Source: Isoperla grammatica (Eukaryota; Arthropoda; Insecta; Plecoptera; Perlodidae). Taken from it: a DNA stretch of 64,000 nt. Under the pieces are notes generated by a model. It had not been told where the DNA came from, made no database searches, and saw only the letters and a program-made list of their open reading frames with translations. The stretch's first letter is position 1; each line of letters opens with the position of its first letter. This document shows, piece by piece, positions 34,701-45,348 of the stretch. The position numbers and the translations under genes were made by a program. The DNA lies in contig OX246747.1 of NCBI GenBank assembly GCA_945910005.1, positions 13,834,580 through 13,898,579 of the forward strand, in the 5' to 3' direction.

Positions 34701-36505
34701 GACCTTGTGTACACAATGGTGCGGGATAATGTAGTTTGAAGGTTGAGGAGCAGGCTGCATGTGCAGTGAACGAGCGTATTCACTCATGAACTCGTGATAG
34801 GTGTCATGAAGTGGAGGATCACGCTTTAGACGACGCTGCAAACTTACAAAGTTCTTGAGCGCAACGTCACGATTATAGCCTGGCATGATGCAGTCAGGCT
34901 TGAAAGGTAGAGCGACCGAGTAGCGACCGCATGGGTTGCGAGAGTGGGTTTTAATGAAATGCTCTTCAGCGAGCGAATCCAATGGGTCTAGAGAGGGGGG
35001 TCGACTAACTTCTTCTGTTTCCCAGAAGAGACGAAGAGTGTGTTCCAAAGGAGTATTGGCCACGGCGAGAAAAGAGTAGGATGACTCAGGTGCAGGTTCA
35101 GAAGAGTTGACTGGACCCAAAATCACCCAACCGAAAACCGTGTTGAGTGCGGCAGGTTTACTGCCCACTATCATGTTTCCGGTTTTACAGAGAATGTCAG
35201 AGTAGAGATCGGCACCAATGAGAAAATCAATGGGTCCGGGAACATTGAAGTGATCGTCAGCGAGGTCGAGGTCATGATAGCGCTTTATGACCTCAGTGGA
35301 CACGGAGGAAGTAGGCAAATTGCCGGCGATAGTTGAGAGAACGTGCGCGTTGACATGCATAGCCGGTTGCTTAGAACGTCGAGAAGCTATACTGCATTGA
35401 ACGATACCATGCACCCGAGCGTGAATTTGACCAACACCTGACAGTTGGGCGGTGGCTGGTTTGACCTTTAAGCCCAAACGTTGCACTAACGAATTAGTGA
35501 TGGCAGAGATTTGCGACCCGGAGTCAATAACCGCACGAAATGGTTGCAATATCCCGTGGGCATCACTTATGAGTTCGCGAACGGTGCCCAATATGACGGT
35601 TTGATGAGTGGGGTTCGAACCCCGGACTTGACACGACAGAGTCTGTGGCACCTGATGGCCTTGATCGGAGACAGGAGTATCGTCCACGGAAGACTGAGTG
35701 GAGTCTACATGCAACATAGAGTGATGTCTGGTACTATGACACACGGAACAAGACTTTGTCGAACTGCATTGGGTTCGTAGATGTGCACCCATACAATTAA
35801 AACAGCGTTTTAACTGTCGCAGAGTGTCGTAACGTTGGTCTACGGTTAAACCACGGAAAGCATTACATTGATAGAATGAATGCGAAGCATTACATAACGG
35901 ACAAGTGGACACGTTAGTATGAGCGTGATTGCGAGATGAGTCATTGTGAGATGGTTTTGAACTCAAGTTCGAAACATCAGATGACACCATCAACGTATTT
36001 ACTTTCTTCACAGGGGGAGAACTTTTGACAGAAGTGATTGAGTTTTTACCGACAGCACATAACACCATTACTTTAGATTGGTCTTCGACAAAATCAATAA
36101 GCGATTTATATTCGGGAGTCGAATTAGACGATTGTTTGGTTTCAAAAGCCTTGCGAGATGACGTATCGAGGTTAACTAATGCCAAACACAGTAGAAGGAA
36201 ATCGCCCAGGTCAGGAATATTCAGGGCTTTCAAAGAGTCGACAGAATTGCGATGTACTTTGAGAAATGCTTGAAGACCGTCATAAGATGACGTTTTCAGA
36301 GGAACAAAATCTAAAATCTTGTGAACATACAAGCTCCCTAATAATCGCTTGTTTTGATAACGAGAGACGAGCGTTTGCAAAGCGAGGGGATAATTTTCCT
36401 CAATTATTTGAAACTCTGAGATGAGTGCCAACGGTATTTCAGACAACGAAGTTTTTAAATAGTGTAATTTTTGAACATTACTTAATGACTTGTTATCATC
36501 AATAA
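31755..36505 (-). pseudogene. BEL/Pao pol: zinc knuckles, protease, RT, RNase H, integrase
   Basis: In order on the minus strand: CCHC knuckles (CPLCNASHSFYQC, CFNCMGAHLRTQC); aspartic protease (FRAVIDSGSQISAI); RT (VTSSTTKLRVVFNASSP, ADVRQMYRQI, and SNIYIDDIVSGA as the active site); the A17-type region (LGLLWDP, FLIPFLSWMKVFMQ); RNase H (LLYTDSTIVLAWL); integrase with HHCC zinc finger (CLTCSKFRAKPVEP), VGTDYAGPF, YSDCGHYYVGAARTL and NFGGLWEAGVKSAK; then the BEL C-terminal domain (GDVVFGLEP). The whole stretch is one frame apart from a single TAG at 34485-34487, at a position where the family usually has Gln. These proteins copy the element through an RNA intermediate. Confidence 0.92.
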
Positions 36506-36890
36506 CCTGCCCAGGGACTGCTACCTTATCGTGGTGGGCAGGTTTGTGTGCTTTGTTGATCCCGAGAGCTATGCCGGCGGAAGCGTATGCTTCTGGTAGG
36601 GCCACCCTAGCCGGACTGGTCGAGGAGGAGAAGTCAGACGAAGTGCAGTCCACACCCCAATCCCCTTTCCCCCCCACTGTCCCATTGAATATTTCTCCTC
36701 CCACTTGGCCCTACCCTCCCTTGCTGGACTCCCGTATGACGACTCACGCGACGCACAATGGATCTGATTCGGATGTGGCTTTATTCTTCATTATCATCTT
36801 TCTCATCTTCATTATCACCCGCTCATCGTCTCGATTAGCCATCGTTGCATAAATATGAGACGTTAAGCCCCATTAATCAATCAATCAATC
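36506..36890 (+). repeat. SINE-like element, H1 + body A, inside BEL gag
   Basis: Complete, with a 13-bp target-site duplication TTATCATCAATAA (36493-36505 and 36891-36903). It interrupts the BEL reading frame in the antisense direction. Confidence 0.95.
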
Positions 36891-36903
36891 TTATCATCAA
36901 TAA

Positions 36904-37426
36904 GAGACTTGAATAGAGCATAGAACTCGGGCCATTTACAAATGTCACCTTTGAACTTGGGAAGATCTATGACAGGCAATGCAATGGATGGTTTGACTGA
37001 AGCGGGTTAAGACCCAGGTTGAGTCACAGCAGGACGCTGATTTAATTTATCAGCCGTGAGAAACCGAGATTTGGCAGCGTAAAACAACGTTTCAAAACTC
37101 TCCTGAACTGTGTCTATTTCGATCGGCTTGGCAGGAAGAACTACTTGAGTGTTGAGATCGGCAATGGACATTTGAATTTCTTGAAAATCCGATTTCAAAA
37201 CAGATAATTCATCGAACCGAGGCCTATGTGACTCAACTTGTTCAGGTTTTATTTTTTCGAACGCAGTGTACGTTCGTTGGGCGGACGCGAATATGAACTC
37301 GCATCGAGCAACTATCTTGTTTAGTTCTGCCGTAATATCGACCATTATGATCGAAAATGCAAAAGACAATGTTAGAAATACAAGGGACGTACGACGTACG
37401 TAAGAGACACACACTGAACAGCACAA
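36904..37426 (-). pseudogene. BEL/Pao gag N-terminal part
   Basis: The minus-strand frame reads MVDITAELNKIVARCEFIF and a coiled segment to about 37010, then a TAA at 37007-37009. It continues in the same frame with ALPVIDLPKFKGDICKWPEF and YALFKSLIDD up to the SINE; this is the conserved gag segment of BEL elements. Translation probably starts at the methionine near 37345. The nonsense codon and the SINE break it. Confidence 0.8.
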
Positions 37427-37548
37427 TCAATAGAATACGAGAGCAGAAAAACACAACACTCAATGACGTGTATATTGTGCGACCAACTAAGGACTGACCT
37501 TGATTGAGAAAATCTTCGAGAAAAATGCAGAAAAATACCGGACAATCC

Positions 37549-37564
37549 GGCTCCGCGAGGACCA
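37549..37564 (-). other. candidate BEL primer-binding site
   Basis: On the minus strand TGGTCCTCGCGGAGCC begins 6 nt inside the 5' LTR. It starts TGG, as expected for pairing with a tRNA 3' CCA end. The tRNA species was not identified. Confidence 0.5.
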
Positions 37565-37570
37565 TATGTT

Positions 37571-38060
37571 TGAGCCGGGGTGCTCACTCCGAGGAGTTTT
37601 TTAGTGGACTGTATATATTTGATTGAAAACTTACCCCAATGATGTTCGAAAGGTGACGTAGCGTTGATAATAGCGACTGGCGGAAAGTGGCCGTCGTGAG
37701 AAAGAGAAAGAAGAAAGAAACTCGAGTTTAGAAGAGAAAAGAAGGAAAGATAAAAATGCCTGGAAGGCGATCGAACCCAGGACATGCAGCGTAGAAACAG
37801 TCTGGATGTACGAGAGAATAACTGAGAGAGAAACTGAACGTGACCGACGAGGTCGGAGACCGGAACAATACGAGAATAATTGAACTTTACGCGGTCGAAG
37901 CTCGAACAATACTGACGTGACCGACGAGGTCGGAGACTGAGACACAACTGACGAGATAAGAGATTACGTGATTGGCCGAAATCGGAACATGAAAATAATA
38001 GACAGGTATACCAACACCGAGAAAATACATATCACCAGCGACGAATAAATGGCGCGAACA
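37571..38060 (-). mobile_element. BEL/Pao 5' LTR (490 bp)
   Basis: Same ends as the 3' LTR (TGTTCGCGCC...GGCTCA on the minus strand) but about 111 bp longer. The extra length is one insertion near 37711-37745 and a segment bounded by two copies of GTGACCGACGAGGTCGGAGAC-type sequence (about 37841 and 37918). Outer flanks do not show a matching 5-bp duplication. Confidence 0.88.
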
Positions 38061-38562
38061 TTTAATATACACGAATCTTTTCGCGATGCGGATTCAGGCG
38101 CTGGCGCAGTGTTATTTACGAAGTTGGGTCCACAATTAGGAGGAGTACTATCTACGGACGCTATCGTTGGATTGTTAACGGGGGAATCATTATCAGGCGT
38201 ACAGGGAGAGATTAAAGACAACAATCCCTCCACAACAGCAACGTCTTCATCTGAAACATCCTCCACCTCCGTGTCTATTATTATCTGGTCATGCAACAAC
38301 TTACCATCCAATGTAGGAACTGCATTCCAGTTCAACTTGTTATGGCAACCACGCCTCGCGAAGGAGTGTGCTGTGAAATGTTTCTGACAGACAGACAATC
38401 TATCCAATTGAGCATTGGTTAACAACAAATATGCGTTCTTGTTGCAATTAACAACCCAGGAGTCACGCCGTTCAGTATTCTTAGGAAAATTGACAAACTT
38501 CAGTTCTGGAAACGCCTTTTAATTTTTTTCACACTTCCCGTACGAACACTTCACCGGCCCCA
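38061..38562 (-). pseudogene. THAP-domain protein N-terminus, interrupted by the BEL element
   Basis: The minus strand starts MGPVKCSYGKCEKN, then an in-frame TAA, then LKFVNFPKNTERRDSWVV and LSVCQKHFTAHSF. This gives CxxxxC, the FPK and Trp positions, and the final CxxH of a THAP zinc finger. An acidic Ser/Pro-rich linker follows (VEDVSDEDVAVVEG) and stops at the LTR edge. It could be the N-terminus of a P-element-type transposase or a host THAP protein. Confidence 0.72.
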
Positions 38563-38684
38563 TCTTAAAAAATTCGTAAATTAAAAATGTATTTAAACAC
38601 ACGTACACTATCACTGGACACCTTACTAAGCACTTGAAGGCTCGCGGGCGTCCTGTTGTTCTTTATGTACGTACCTGTGTGTGT

Positions 38685-38936
38685 GAAGTCAGACGAAGTG
38701 CAGTCCACACCTTAATCCCCTTTCCCCCCACTGCCCCATTGAATATTTCTCCTCCCACTTGGCCCTGCCCTCCCTTGCTGGACTCCCGTATGACGACACA
38801 CGCGACGTACAATGGATCTGATTCGGATGTGGCTTTATTCTTCATTATCATCTTTCTCATTTTCATTATCACCCGCTCATCGTCTCGATTAGCCATCGTT
38901 GCATAAATTTGAGACGTTAAGCCCCATTAATCAATC
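38685..38936 (+). repeat. SINE-like element, body A, head missing
   Basis: Begins at GAAGTCAGACGAAGTGCAG, complete body A and tail with AATC. Confidence 0.9.
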
Positions 38937-38949
38937 TCCATCGGCTCAG

Positions 38950-39430
38950 AGTCTAAAACACAGTCAAACTTTTCTGCCTCACAGGTGACAGGCAAAAATT
39001 CTGCCCTCAGTAAAGTTTTGCACTGCATAGAGTTTATATTAGCAGCAGTCAGTCAGTTATGCATATTTCTAAGCATATTTGCCGTAACTTTGAAACTAAG
39101 TTCAGCTCTCATCTTTTTGCGTAACTGAATTTTTTCATAGTTTCGATTAACAGCACCTGGCATTTTCTTTTCAAACACAAGTTCGGAAAAATTGAGAGTA
39201 GAAATATATTTCGATGTTGAGCCAGAACCCCATGCCCTTTCCTTTTCAGTGCATGACTTGTCGTCTGGTATAAACATACTTCTCATAATTTTATGGTGAC
39301 ACAGGAACCAAAGGGCTGCAACAACGTGCTGCAAACTCCACCTTTACCTGCCTTGCACTGGCAGTGAGCTGAATGCACATCACCTGAGTTTCTCATCATT
39401 ATTTGAGCACAGTAATATTTTGCAGAGACA
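38950..39430 (-). pseudogene. SWIM-type zinc-finger protein remnant
   Basis: The minus strand near 39390 reads SAHCQCKAGKGGVC, then one base out of frame QHVVAALWFLCHHKIM: together the CxC...CxH pattern of a SWIM zinc finger. A conserved-looking tail follows (ISTLNFSELVFEKKMPG, EKIQLRKKMRAELS) to 39053. SWIM domains occur in MULE transposases, MEKK1 and large invertebrate proteins with recombinase domains. One missing base disrupts the finger. Confidence 0.6.
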
Positions 39431-39658
39431 TTGATTTCTCTACTTTGCTTTTGATAAATGTTTTCTCAGTTGTGTAGAAAAGCAGTACATTCTTCACTTT
39501 TTTCCATCAAACATACGGTACCCACTGTTACAATGTTTTTGTGCCCCTTTCTGCATTCATACACCAGTAGTTTGTTATTGTCAAACTCCACAGGAAATTG
39601 GTTGAATAGCTTCGTCCATGGACCCTAAGGAAATGCAGCTAGGCCTACACGCATGCTT

Positions 39659-40052
39659 CCATAACTACACTCGTCACGAGAGAATGATTTACCTCACAAC
39701 CATGGTAATATGGATTTAAATACGTATCGGACTATTATAATGTCGATTTAAGTTCTTATGATCCAATTAAAGACAAAAATTGGCATTGTTTTACATAGGG
39801 CACCAATTATTTATGTTTTGCAAGGTATTATTTATAATAATAGACAGTTAAATGTTTTCATAACTACACTTGTCACTAGAGAATGACATTTACTTCCTAA
39901 CCATGGTAATGTTGATTTAAATGCGTATCGGACAATTATAATGTCAATTTAAGTTCTTATAATTCAATTAATGGCAGATATTGACATTGTTTTGCTTTGG
40001 GAACCAAAAATCAATGTTTTGTAAAACATTATTTATAATTATGGACAGTGTA
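39659..40052 (+). repeat. tandem duplication, two ~198-bp units
   Basis: Unit 1 starts CATAACTACACTCGTCAC at about 39659; unit 2 starts CATAACTACACTTGTCAC at about 39858. Both share ACCATGGTAAT, CGTATCGGAC and ATTTAAGTTCTTAT. They are diverged by scattered substitutions, so the duplication is not recent. Confidence 0.88.
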
Positions 40053-40153
40053 AACTCAGTTCTGCACAAAACTCAATGATACAAATTTTCAGGCTATTTG
40101 ACGTAAAATACAACGTTGATTTAGGGAATGGATCATGATTTAGGCTTTCGGGC

Positions 40154-40240
40154 TATATAAGCAGCGCGCTGCCAGGCAGGAGCATCAGTCATCTTCAGAA
40201 CTCCGACCTAGTGACTTCAAGAGTGGTTCTCGTCGCAACC
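40154..40240 (+). promoter_or_regulatory. strong candidate core promoter (TATA + initiator)
   Basis: TATATAA at 40154-40160, and TCAGTC at 40185-40190 with its A 33 nt downstream: textbook spacing for a TATA box and initiator. The tandem duplication ends ~100 bp upstream, as in many LTR enhancers. No ORF of note follows before the SINE at 40427, so it may be a solo LTR or an orphan promoter. Confidence 0.45.
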
Positions 40241-40426
40241 ATGTGTGTGTGCAGTTTAATACAATGCAGTTTTTGTTTTGCAAAAAGTTATTGGAATTGT
40301 TATTTTAATATCGGTTGTGTTCTTATACTAGTCTCAGCATTAAATTGCTTGTGAAAGTGAAATGACGTTGAAAGTGAAGTGAAATATTTATTTTGCTAGC
40401 AATGCCCGGTTTAGAAAACGGTTCTA

Positions 40427-40735
40427 CCTGCCCATGGACTGCTACCTTATCGTGGTGGGCAGGTTTGCGTGCTTTGTTGATCCCGAGAGCTATGCCGGCG
40501 GAAGCGTATGCTTCTGATAGGGCCACCCTAGCCGGACTGGTCGAAGAGGAGAAGTCAGTCGAAGCGCAGTCCACACCCCAATCCCTTTTCCTCCCGTTTC
40601 TCCTTTCCTCACGCGCCCTCCTACTTGCCCCTTTCCTCCAAAGAGCCATCAATTTCATCTTCATTATCACCCACTCATCGTCTTGATTAGCCAAGTTGCA
40701 AAAATGTAAGACGCTAAGCCCAAATATAAATAAAT
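40427..40735 (+). repeat. SINE-like element, H1 + body B
   Basis: CCTGCCCATGG head variant, body B, then GTAAGACGCTAAGCCC and a TAAATAAAT tail in place of AATC. No duplication seen. Confidence 0.9.
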
Positions 40736-40981
40736 TAATACATTTCGTGTCAGATAACGCATTAAATGGGTTAATAGCGGTTAGAAACGTTCTTGTATGT
40801 TGTTTTCTGCTATTTCAGCCTTTTTCTAGATCGGCGGTAATCGCATTTATCATCACAACACCCTCCATCTCAAGTCGCAAATAACTGACAACTCGCGACG
40901 TTATATCTCGTGGTTTAAAACGTAAAAAAACTTGTAAGTTAAGTCACCGCCCGTTTTCCAAGAGTAATCTTCTACATTTAG

Positions 40982-41367
40982 CCTGCCCAGGGACTGCCAC
41001 CTTATCGTGGTGGGCAGGTTTGCGTGCTTTGTTGATCCCGAGAGCTATGCCGGCGGAAGCGTACGCTTCTGGTAGGGCCACCCAAGCCGGACTGGTCGAG
41101 GAGGAGAAGTCAGACGAAGTGCAGTCCACACGCCAATCCCCTCCCCCCCCCCCCCCGCTGTCCCATTGAATATTTCTCCTCCCACTTGGCCCTGCCCTCC
41201 CTTGCTGGACTCCCATATGACGACTCACGCGACGTACAATGGATCTGATTCGGATGTGGCTTTATTCTTCATTATCATCTTTCTCATCTTCATTATCATC
41301 CGCTCATCGTCTCGATTAGCCATCGTTGCATAAATATGAGACGTTAAGCCCCATTAATCAATCAATC
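40982..41367 (+). repeat. SINE-like element, H1 + body A, full length
   Basis: 11-bp target-site duplication TCTACATTTAG (40971-40981 and 41368-41378). A C run near 41145 is expanded. Confidence 0.94.
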
Positions 41368-41779
41368 TCTACATTTAGTTTGTATGTTCCGTCAACAAAC
41401 AAAACATCCGAATATTTAGTTGCTAAAGTTCTCGTATAATTGGTTTGAATTAAGAGGTACTGGAAGAAGTTAATTGCATCCACTTCAATACGAAAACTGT
41501 TGTTCTTGCAGTGGTGGATGACTGAAGATCGTTAACGAAATCTTCGAGACAAGCCACCCAATGACCGATGGCCAATGTCGTCATTTTTCACTTTGCGCCG
41601 TTAATTGTCTACATCCTTCGAAAGGAGGAACTTGCCAGTTTATTTAAAAACGTATTGTTTGAATTCTTAAGTTTCAATTTTGTGTTCAGTTCAATCTCCC
41701 ATGGGCGCTGCTTCCTCTGCGGTTAATAGTCTTTAACCTTCATGATTTATATGAGTTGAAATAATGTTGTTTGTTGATG

Positions 41780-41844
41780 TCCGTCTGGGCCCGGGGAAGA
41801 ATAGGCCCAGAGTGACTGCTAGTTGTAAGAGGCGACGAAACGAG
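41780..41844 (+). repeat. SINE H2 head fragment without body
   Basis: CCGTCTGGGCCCGGGGAAG through GAGGCGACGAAACGAG, then unrelated sequence. It contains both arms of the H2 hairpin. Confidence 0.8.
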
Positions 41845-42582
41845 TTTCCGAAATGGTTTTCATTTACGTTGGACATGCGGTTTAAGAATTCTACTGCGTT
41901 GAGTCTACCTTGGGCCAGTTGCTCATTGGCCCTTCGTATGGCGGCAACCTGGAGCAGGTATCTATCCCGTGGCCTCTCCCGTATTTCCTCCCACCTCGCA
42001 ACCAGGGTAGACTCACGGGTCTATCTGGTCGGTACGGACGAGTTTGTATGGTGCATTTAAACTTATGAATTATAATTACAAAGGACACACAAGAAATGAG
42101 GCTTAGCTAGAAGAACTCATAAAAAGGTATTTCTAAGTTATATAGGTAAGTTGGGAATATCCGCTATCAGATAGTGTTACCCTCTTGTCCCGACTGTATT
42201 GGGAAGAGGAGTAATTACAATTTAGATACACGTATGTATTTAAGATCAATGTTTTATTTGCACGTTGAGAGTGATAACACAGGTGACACGACACCAAACA
42301 CGTAGTCTTTGCCGGTCGAGGATCCGTAGACCACTGACTCTCACCACCCCAACACTCTCAGGAGGCCCCCTTCTCCTTCACACAGGGTCGCCAACCTGAA
42401 GGTCCCAAATAATGTTGTACAATATTCTCTAAATATATATAACTAACCTAAACATGTATTCTACTTCCACACTTCATTCAGATTATTGCTATAACGAGAG
42501 ATCTAACTAATAACTTAAAATATTAGGTATATAATTTATTGTAGCACTGATGATAGGTGGGATAATGGCGGCAAGGTTGGTA

Positions 42583-42887
42583 CCTGCCTAGGGACTGGGA
42601 CCTTATCGTGGTGGGCAGGTTTGCGTGCTTTGCTGATCCCAAGAGCTATGCCGGCGGAAGCGTATGCTTCTGGTAGGGCCACCCTTGCCGGACTGGTCGA
42701 GGAGAAGTCAGACGAAATGCAGTCCACACCCCTATCCCCTATCCTCCCCTTTCCCCTTTTCTCACGTGCCCTCCTACTTGCCCCTTTCCTCCAAAGAGTC
42801 CCCAATTTCATCTTCATTATCACCCACTCATCGTCTTGATTAGCCAAGTTGCAAAAATATAAGACGTTAAGCCCAAATAATCAAAAT
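42583..42887 (+). repeat. SINE-like element, H1 + body B, full length
   Basis: 11-bp target-site duplication CAAGGTTGGTA (42572-42582 and 42888-42898). Confidence 0.94.
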
Positions 42888-42899
42888 CAAGGTTGGTAG

Positions 42900-44500
42900 T
42901 CAGTGGAGACCGAACCAAGGACAGAAAGAGGTAACGCCAGCCGATGGGCGCCGCATGTGCGAAACCGTGGGAAGGCCATGGCCGCATACCACTGAAAGGG
43001 TGGGTTAAAGACAGGATCGTGACACAGAGAAAGAAACGTGGACGAGCAGAATTATAGGGTAGGTCGGACCGCAACATACGGGAGTGGATGAAAGAAGGTG
43101 TTAAGCCGGGCTAAGGAATGTGAGACAGCACAGGCGACCCTGTCAATGCCTTACGACTGCTGATCACAGTCTGGGAAATATATCTAGGTTTTGTTAGCCT
43201 TTCATTTGAATTCATGAGCTTTGGGAGTGAGGTTCGGCTTCTACTGGGCGTGTGCTGCTCCAAAGAAATCTTACCCGATTTACGGGGCGATTTACGAACA
43301 GAAACCAGCTCCCTCAAACTTGTTGATGAACCTGGACTATCGAGACTGTTGAAGGCAAAGGTAATACTGGCAAAGCACAGTTATTGGCACATATGTCTTC
43401 ATCTATATCCGAGCTCGACCCCTTAGTTGAGCCGAGGATTTCTGAAGTTGTTTGCGTTTTGGTCTGCTTCCCTCTAAATCAGTATTAATGTCGGAATTTT
43501 CTTCTGCTTGTTTCAATTTTTGCCGAGCGCCAGTCATTAATTCTGGTGGGCAAAAATTGTTGTGTTAATTTAAATGTAGCTTAACAATATATAAAAAATG
43601 TTGCATACATTATACCCAATAGATAAGAAGATACATTAGTTATGTAGGTACTGTATGTAGTTTAGTCAGGTTGTAACAGGTGTAAGGGGCGGTCACATAG
43701 TGAGCGAGGGGAGCGTCAAACTTAGAACATTTCAAGTCTACATATTTTAGGTATGGGTTAGCCTAAATGAACCCACCATACTGTCTACCAAATATTTATA
43801 TTGGGTGAGTTTGCCATTTGTTGGCACCAGTGGCTTTTGGTGGTAAATGATTCGCTTCTACCTTGTTGATATCTTTATCTGTTATAAATGGTGGCCACCA
43901 ACAGCAGACTTCGTCACCACTTTTGAAAATCCAAGATGATGAAACAACTGCTTAGTTGTTCTCTTCACAGAACATGACCACATTGAACATTGCCATATTG
44001 AGTACCTACCTGTAAAATATAAGAATACACCAGTAATATATACACCTTAATTGAAATGCCTTCCAAATGAATATTTATAATTGCTGAAAGATCAAAGGTA
44101 TACCTTAGAAAATAAAGGGTTATGCGGACGATAATTATACATCGATAATATCGTATATCGATACGATACATCATCGCGATATTATCTTGCACCCTGTGTC
44201 ATGATAAACTGTTGATACTGTGAAGAAATAGGGTTGGACTGAGCCTCAGGGCAGATGCAATTGCCCTGCTAGCATGGGGTGCGTAGCCGATGTTTTAGCT
44301 TTGCGGCTCAGTCCCTCCCTAGTCCTGACCAGGACCAGTATTTGTTGGGATGGATCATGCGGAATTGCAAGGAAATACACTGAATTCAAATAGCAAGGGT
44401 TACGTATATTTTGCTTACGAAACTACCGTAATGGTCTTTAATAAACGATAACATTGTGAGTGTGAGTGCGTGGTCAACATGTATTTTCCTACCCTTGTTA
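42900..44500. other. mostly unassigned stretch
   Basis: The minus strand 43427-43560 has a short open exon-like frame (MTGARQKLKQAEENSDINTD, then SRPKRKQLQKSSAQLRGR) ending in a stop, and 43111-43317 carries a Lys/Ser-rich frame. Neither is recognisable. The rest is AT-rich with no supported gene. Confidence 0.3.
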
Positions 44501-44504
44501 CAGC

Positions 44505-44620
44505 GGCCTGGCACAGTGACTGGGCCAATCCTCCGATCCACTGTTATCCTTGGTTCGATCCCCGTCGGCTGTTATCAGTCTTCTCCTCGCGATAAAATGT
44601 CCCGAGCCCGTCGACCACTA
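44505..44620 (+). repeat. tRNA-like SINE head candidate
   Basis: A Pol III A-box-like TGGCACAGTGAC (44509-44520) and a B-box GGTTCGATCCC (44552-44562), about 32 nt apart, lie in GC-rich sequence. No cloverleaf with a paired acceptor is apparent, so this is more likely a tRNA-derived SINE than a tRNA gene. Confidence 0.4.
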
Positions 44621-44836
44621 CTACCTCTCTTCTAGTTCCTCTCTTCCCTGGTTACCAAACTGAATAATAAATAACATTCCTTTTTCCGTCTCCCCAATGT
44701 TTCGGACCCACCGCCTGGCCAAGCGTGATTTAAATAAATACCAAGAATCCAGAAGAAGGACCATGAAATGGTCCCATTCTTCCCAATACGTCGTGTAATT
44801 GTCGTAGTTCACAAATTTGCGTCGCGGTTATTGTTA

Positions 44837-44910
44837 TCTTCATATATCACCCACTCATTGTCTCGATTAGCTTCGTTGCAAAAATATGAGACGTTAAGCC
44901 CAAATATCAC
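44837..44910 (+). repeat. SINE-like element, 3' tail of body B
   Basis: ATCTTCATATATCACCCACTC through GACGTTAAGCCCAAATATC only. Confidence 0.82.
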
Positions 44911-45047
44911 TCTATTTGATTATTTATAAGGACGCGTTATGATAATAAGCTTTCAATTATTTCAAATGATGACAATGACATCGTATCAACAACTTTAGGA
45001 GTGTATTTTATAAACTATAAACCCGCCGACATCATATCGAGGACGTT

Positions 45048-45348
45048 TGCCCAGGGACTGCTACCTTATCGTGGTGGGCAGGTTTGTGTGCTTTGTTGAT
45101 CCCGAGAGCTATGCCGGCCGAAGCGTATGCTTCTGGTAGGGCCACCCTAGCCGGACTGGTCGAGGAGGAGAAGTCAGACGAAATGCAGTCCACACCCCAA
45201 TCCCCTTTCCTCCCCTTTCCCCTTTCCTCACGCGCCCTCCTACTTGCCCCTTTCCTCCAAAACAGCCCCCTATTTCATCTTAATATATCACCCACTCATT
45301 GTCTCGATTAGCCTCGTAGCAAAAATATGAGATGTTAAGCCCAAATAA
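45048..45348 (+). repeat. SINE-like element, H1 + body B
   Basis: Head starts TGCCCAGGGACTGC (first bases lost), full body B, GATGTTAAGCCC tail, ending just before the 57-bp repeat locus. Confidence 0.9.

Noticed and set aside
44505..44620. A genuine tRNA gene
   Set aside because: A- and B-box-like words exist, but I could not pair an acceptor stem or anticodon arm; a tRNA-derived SINE fits better.
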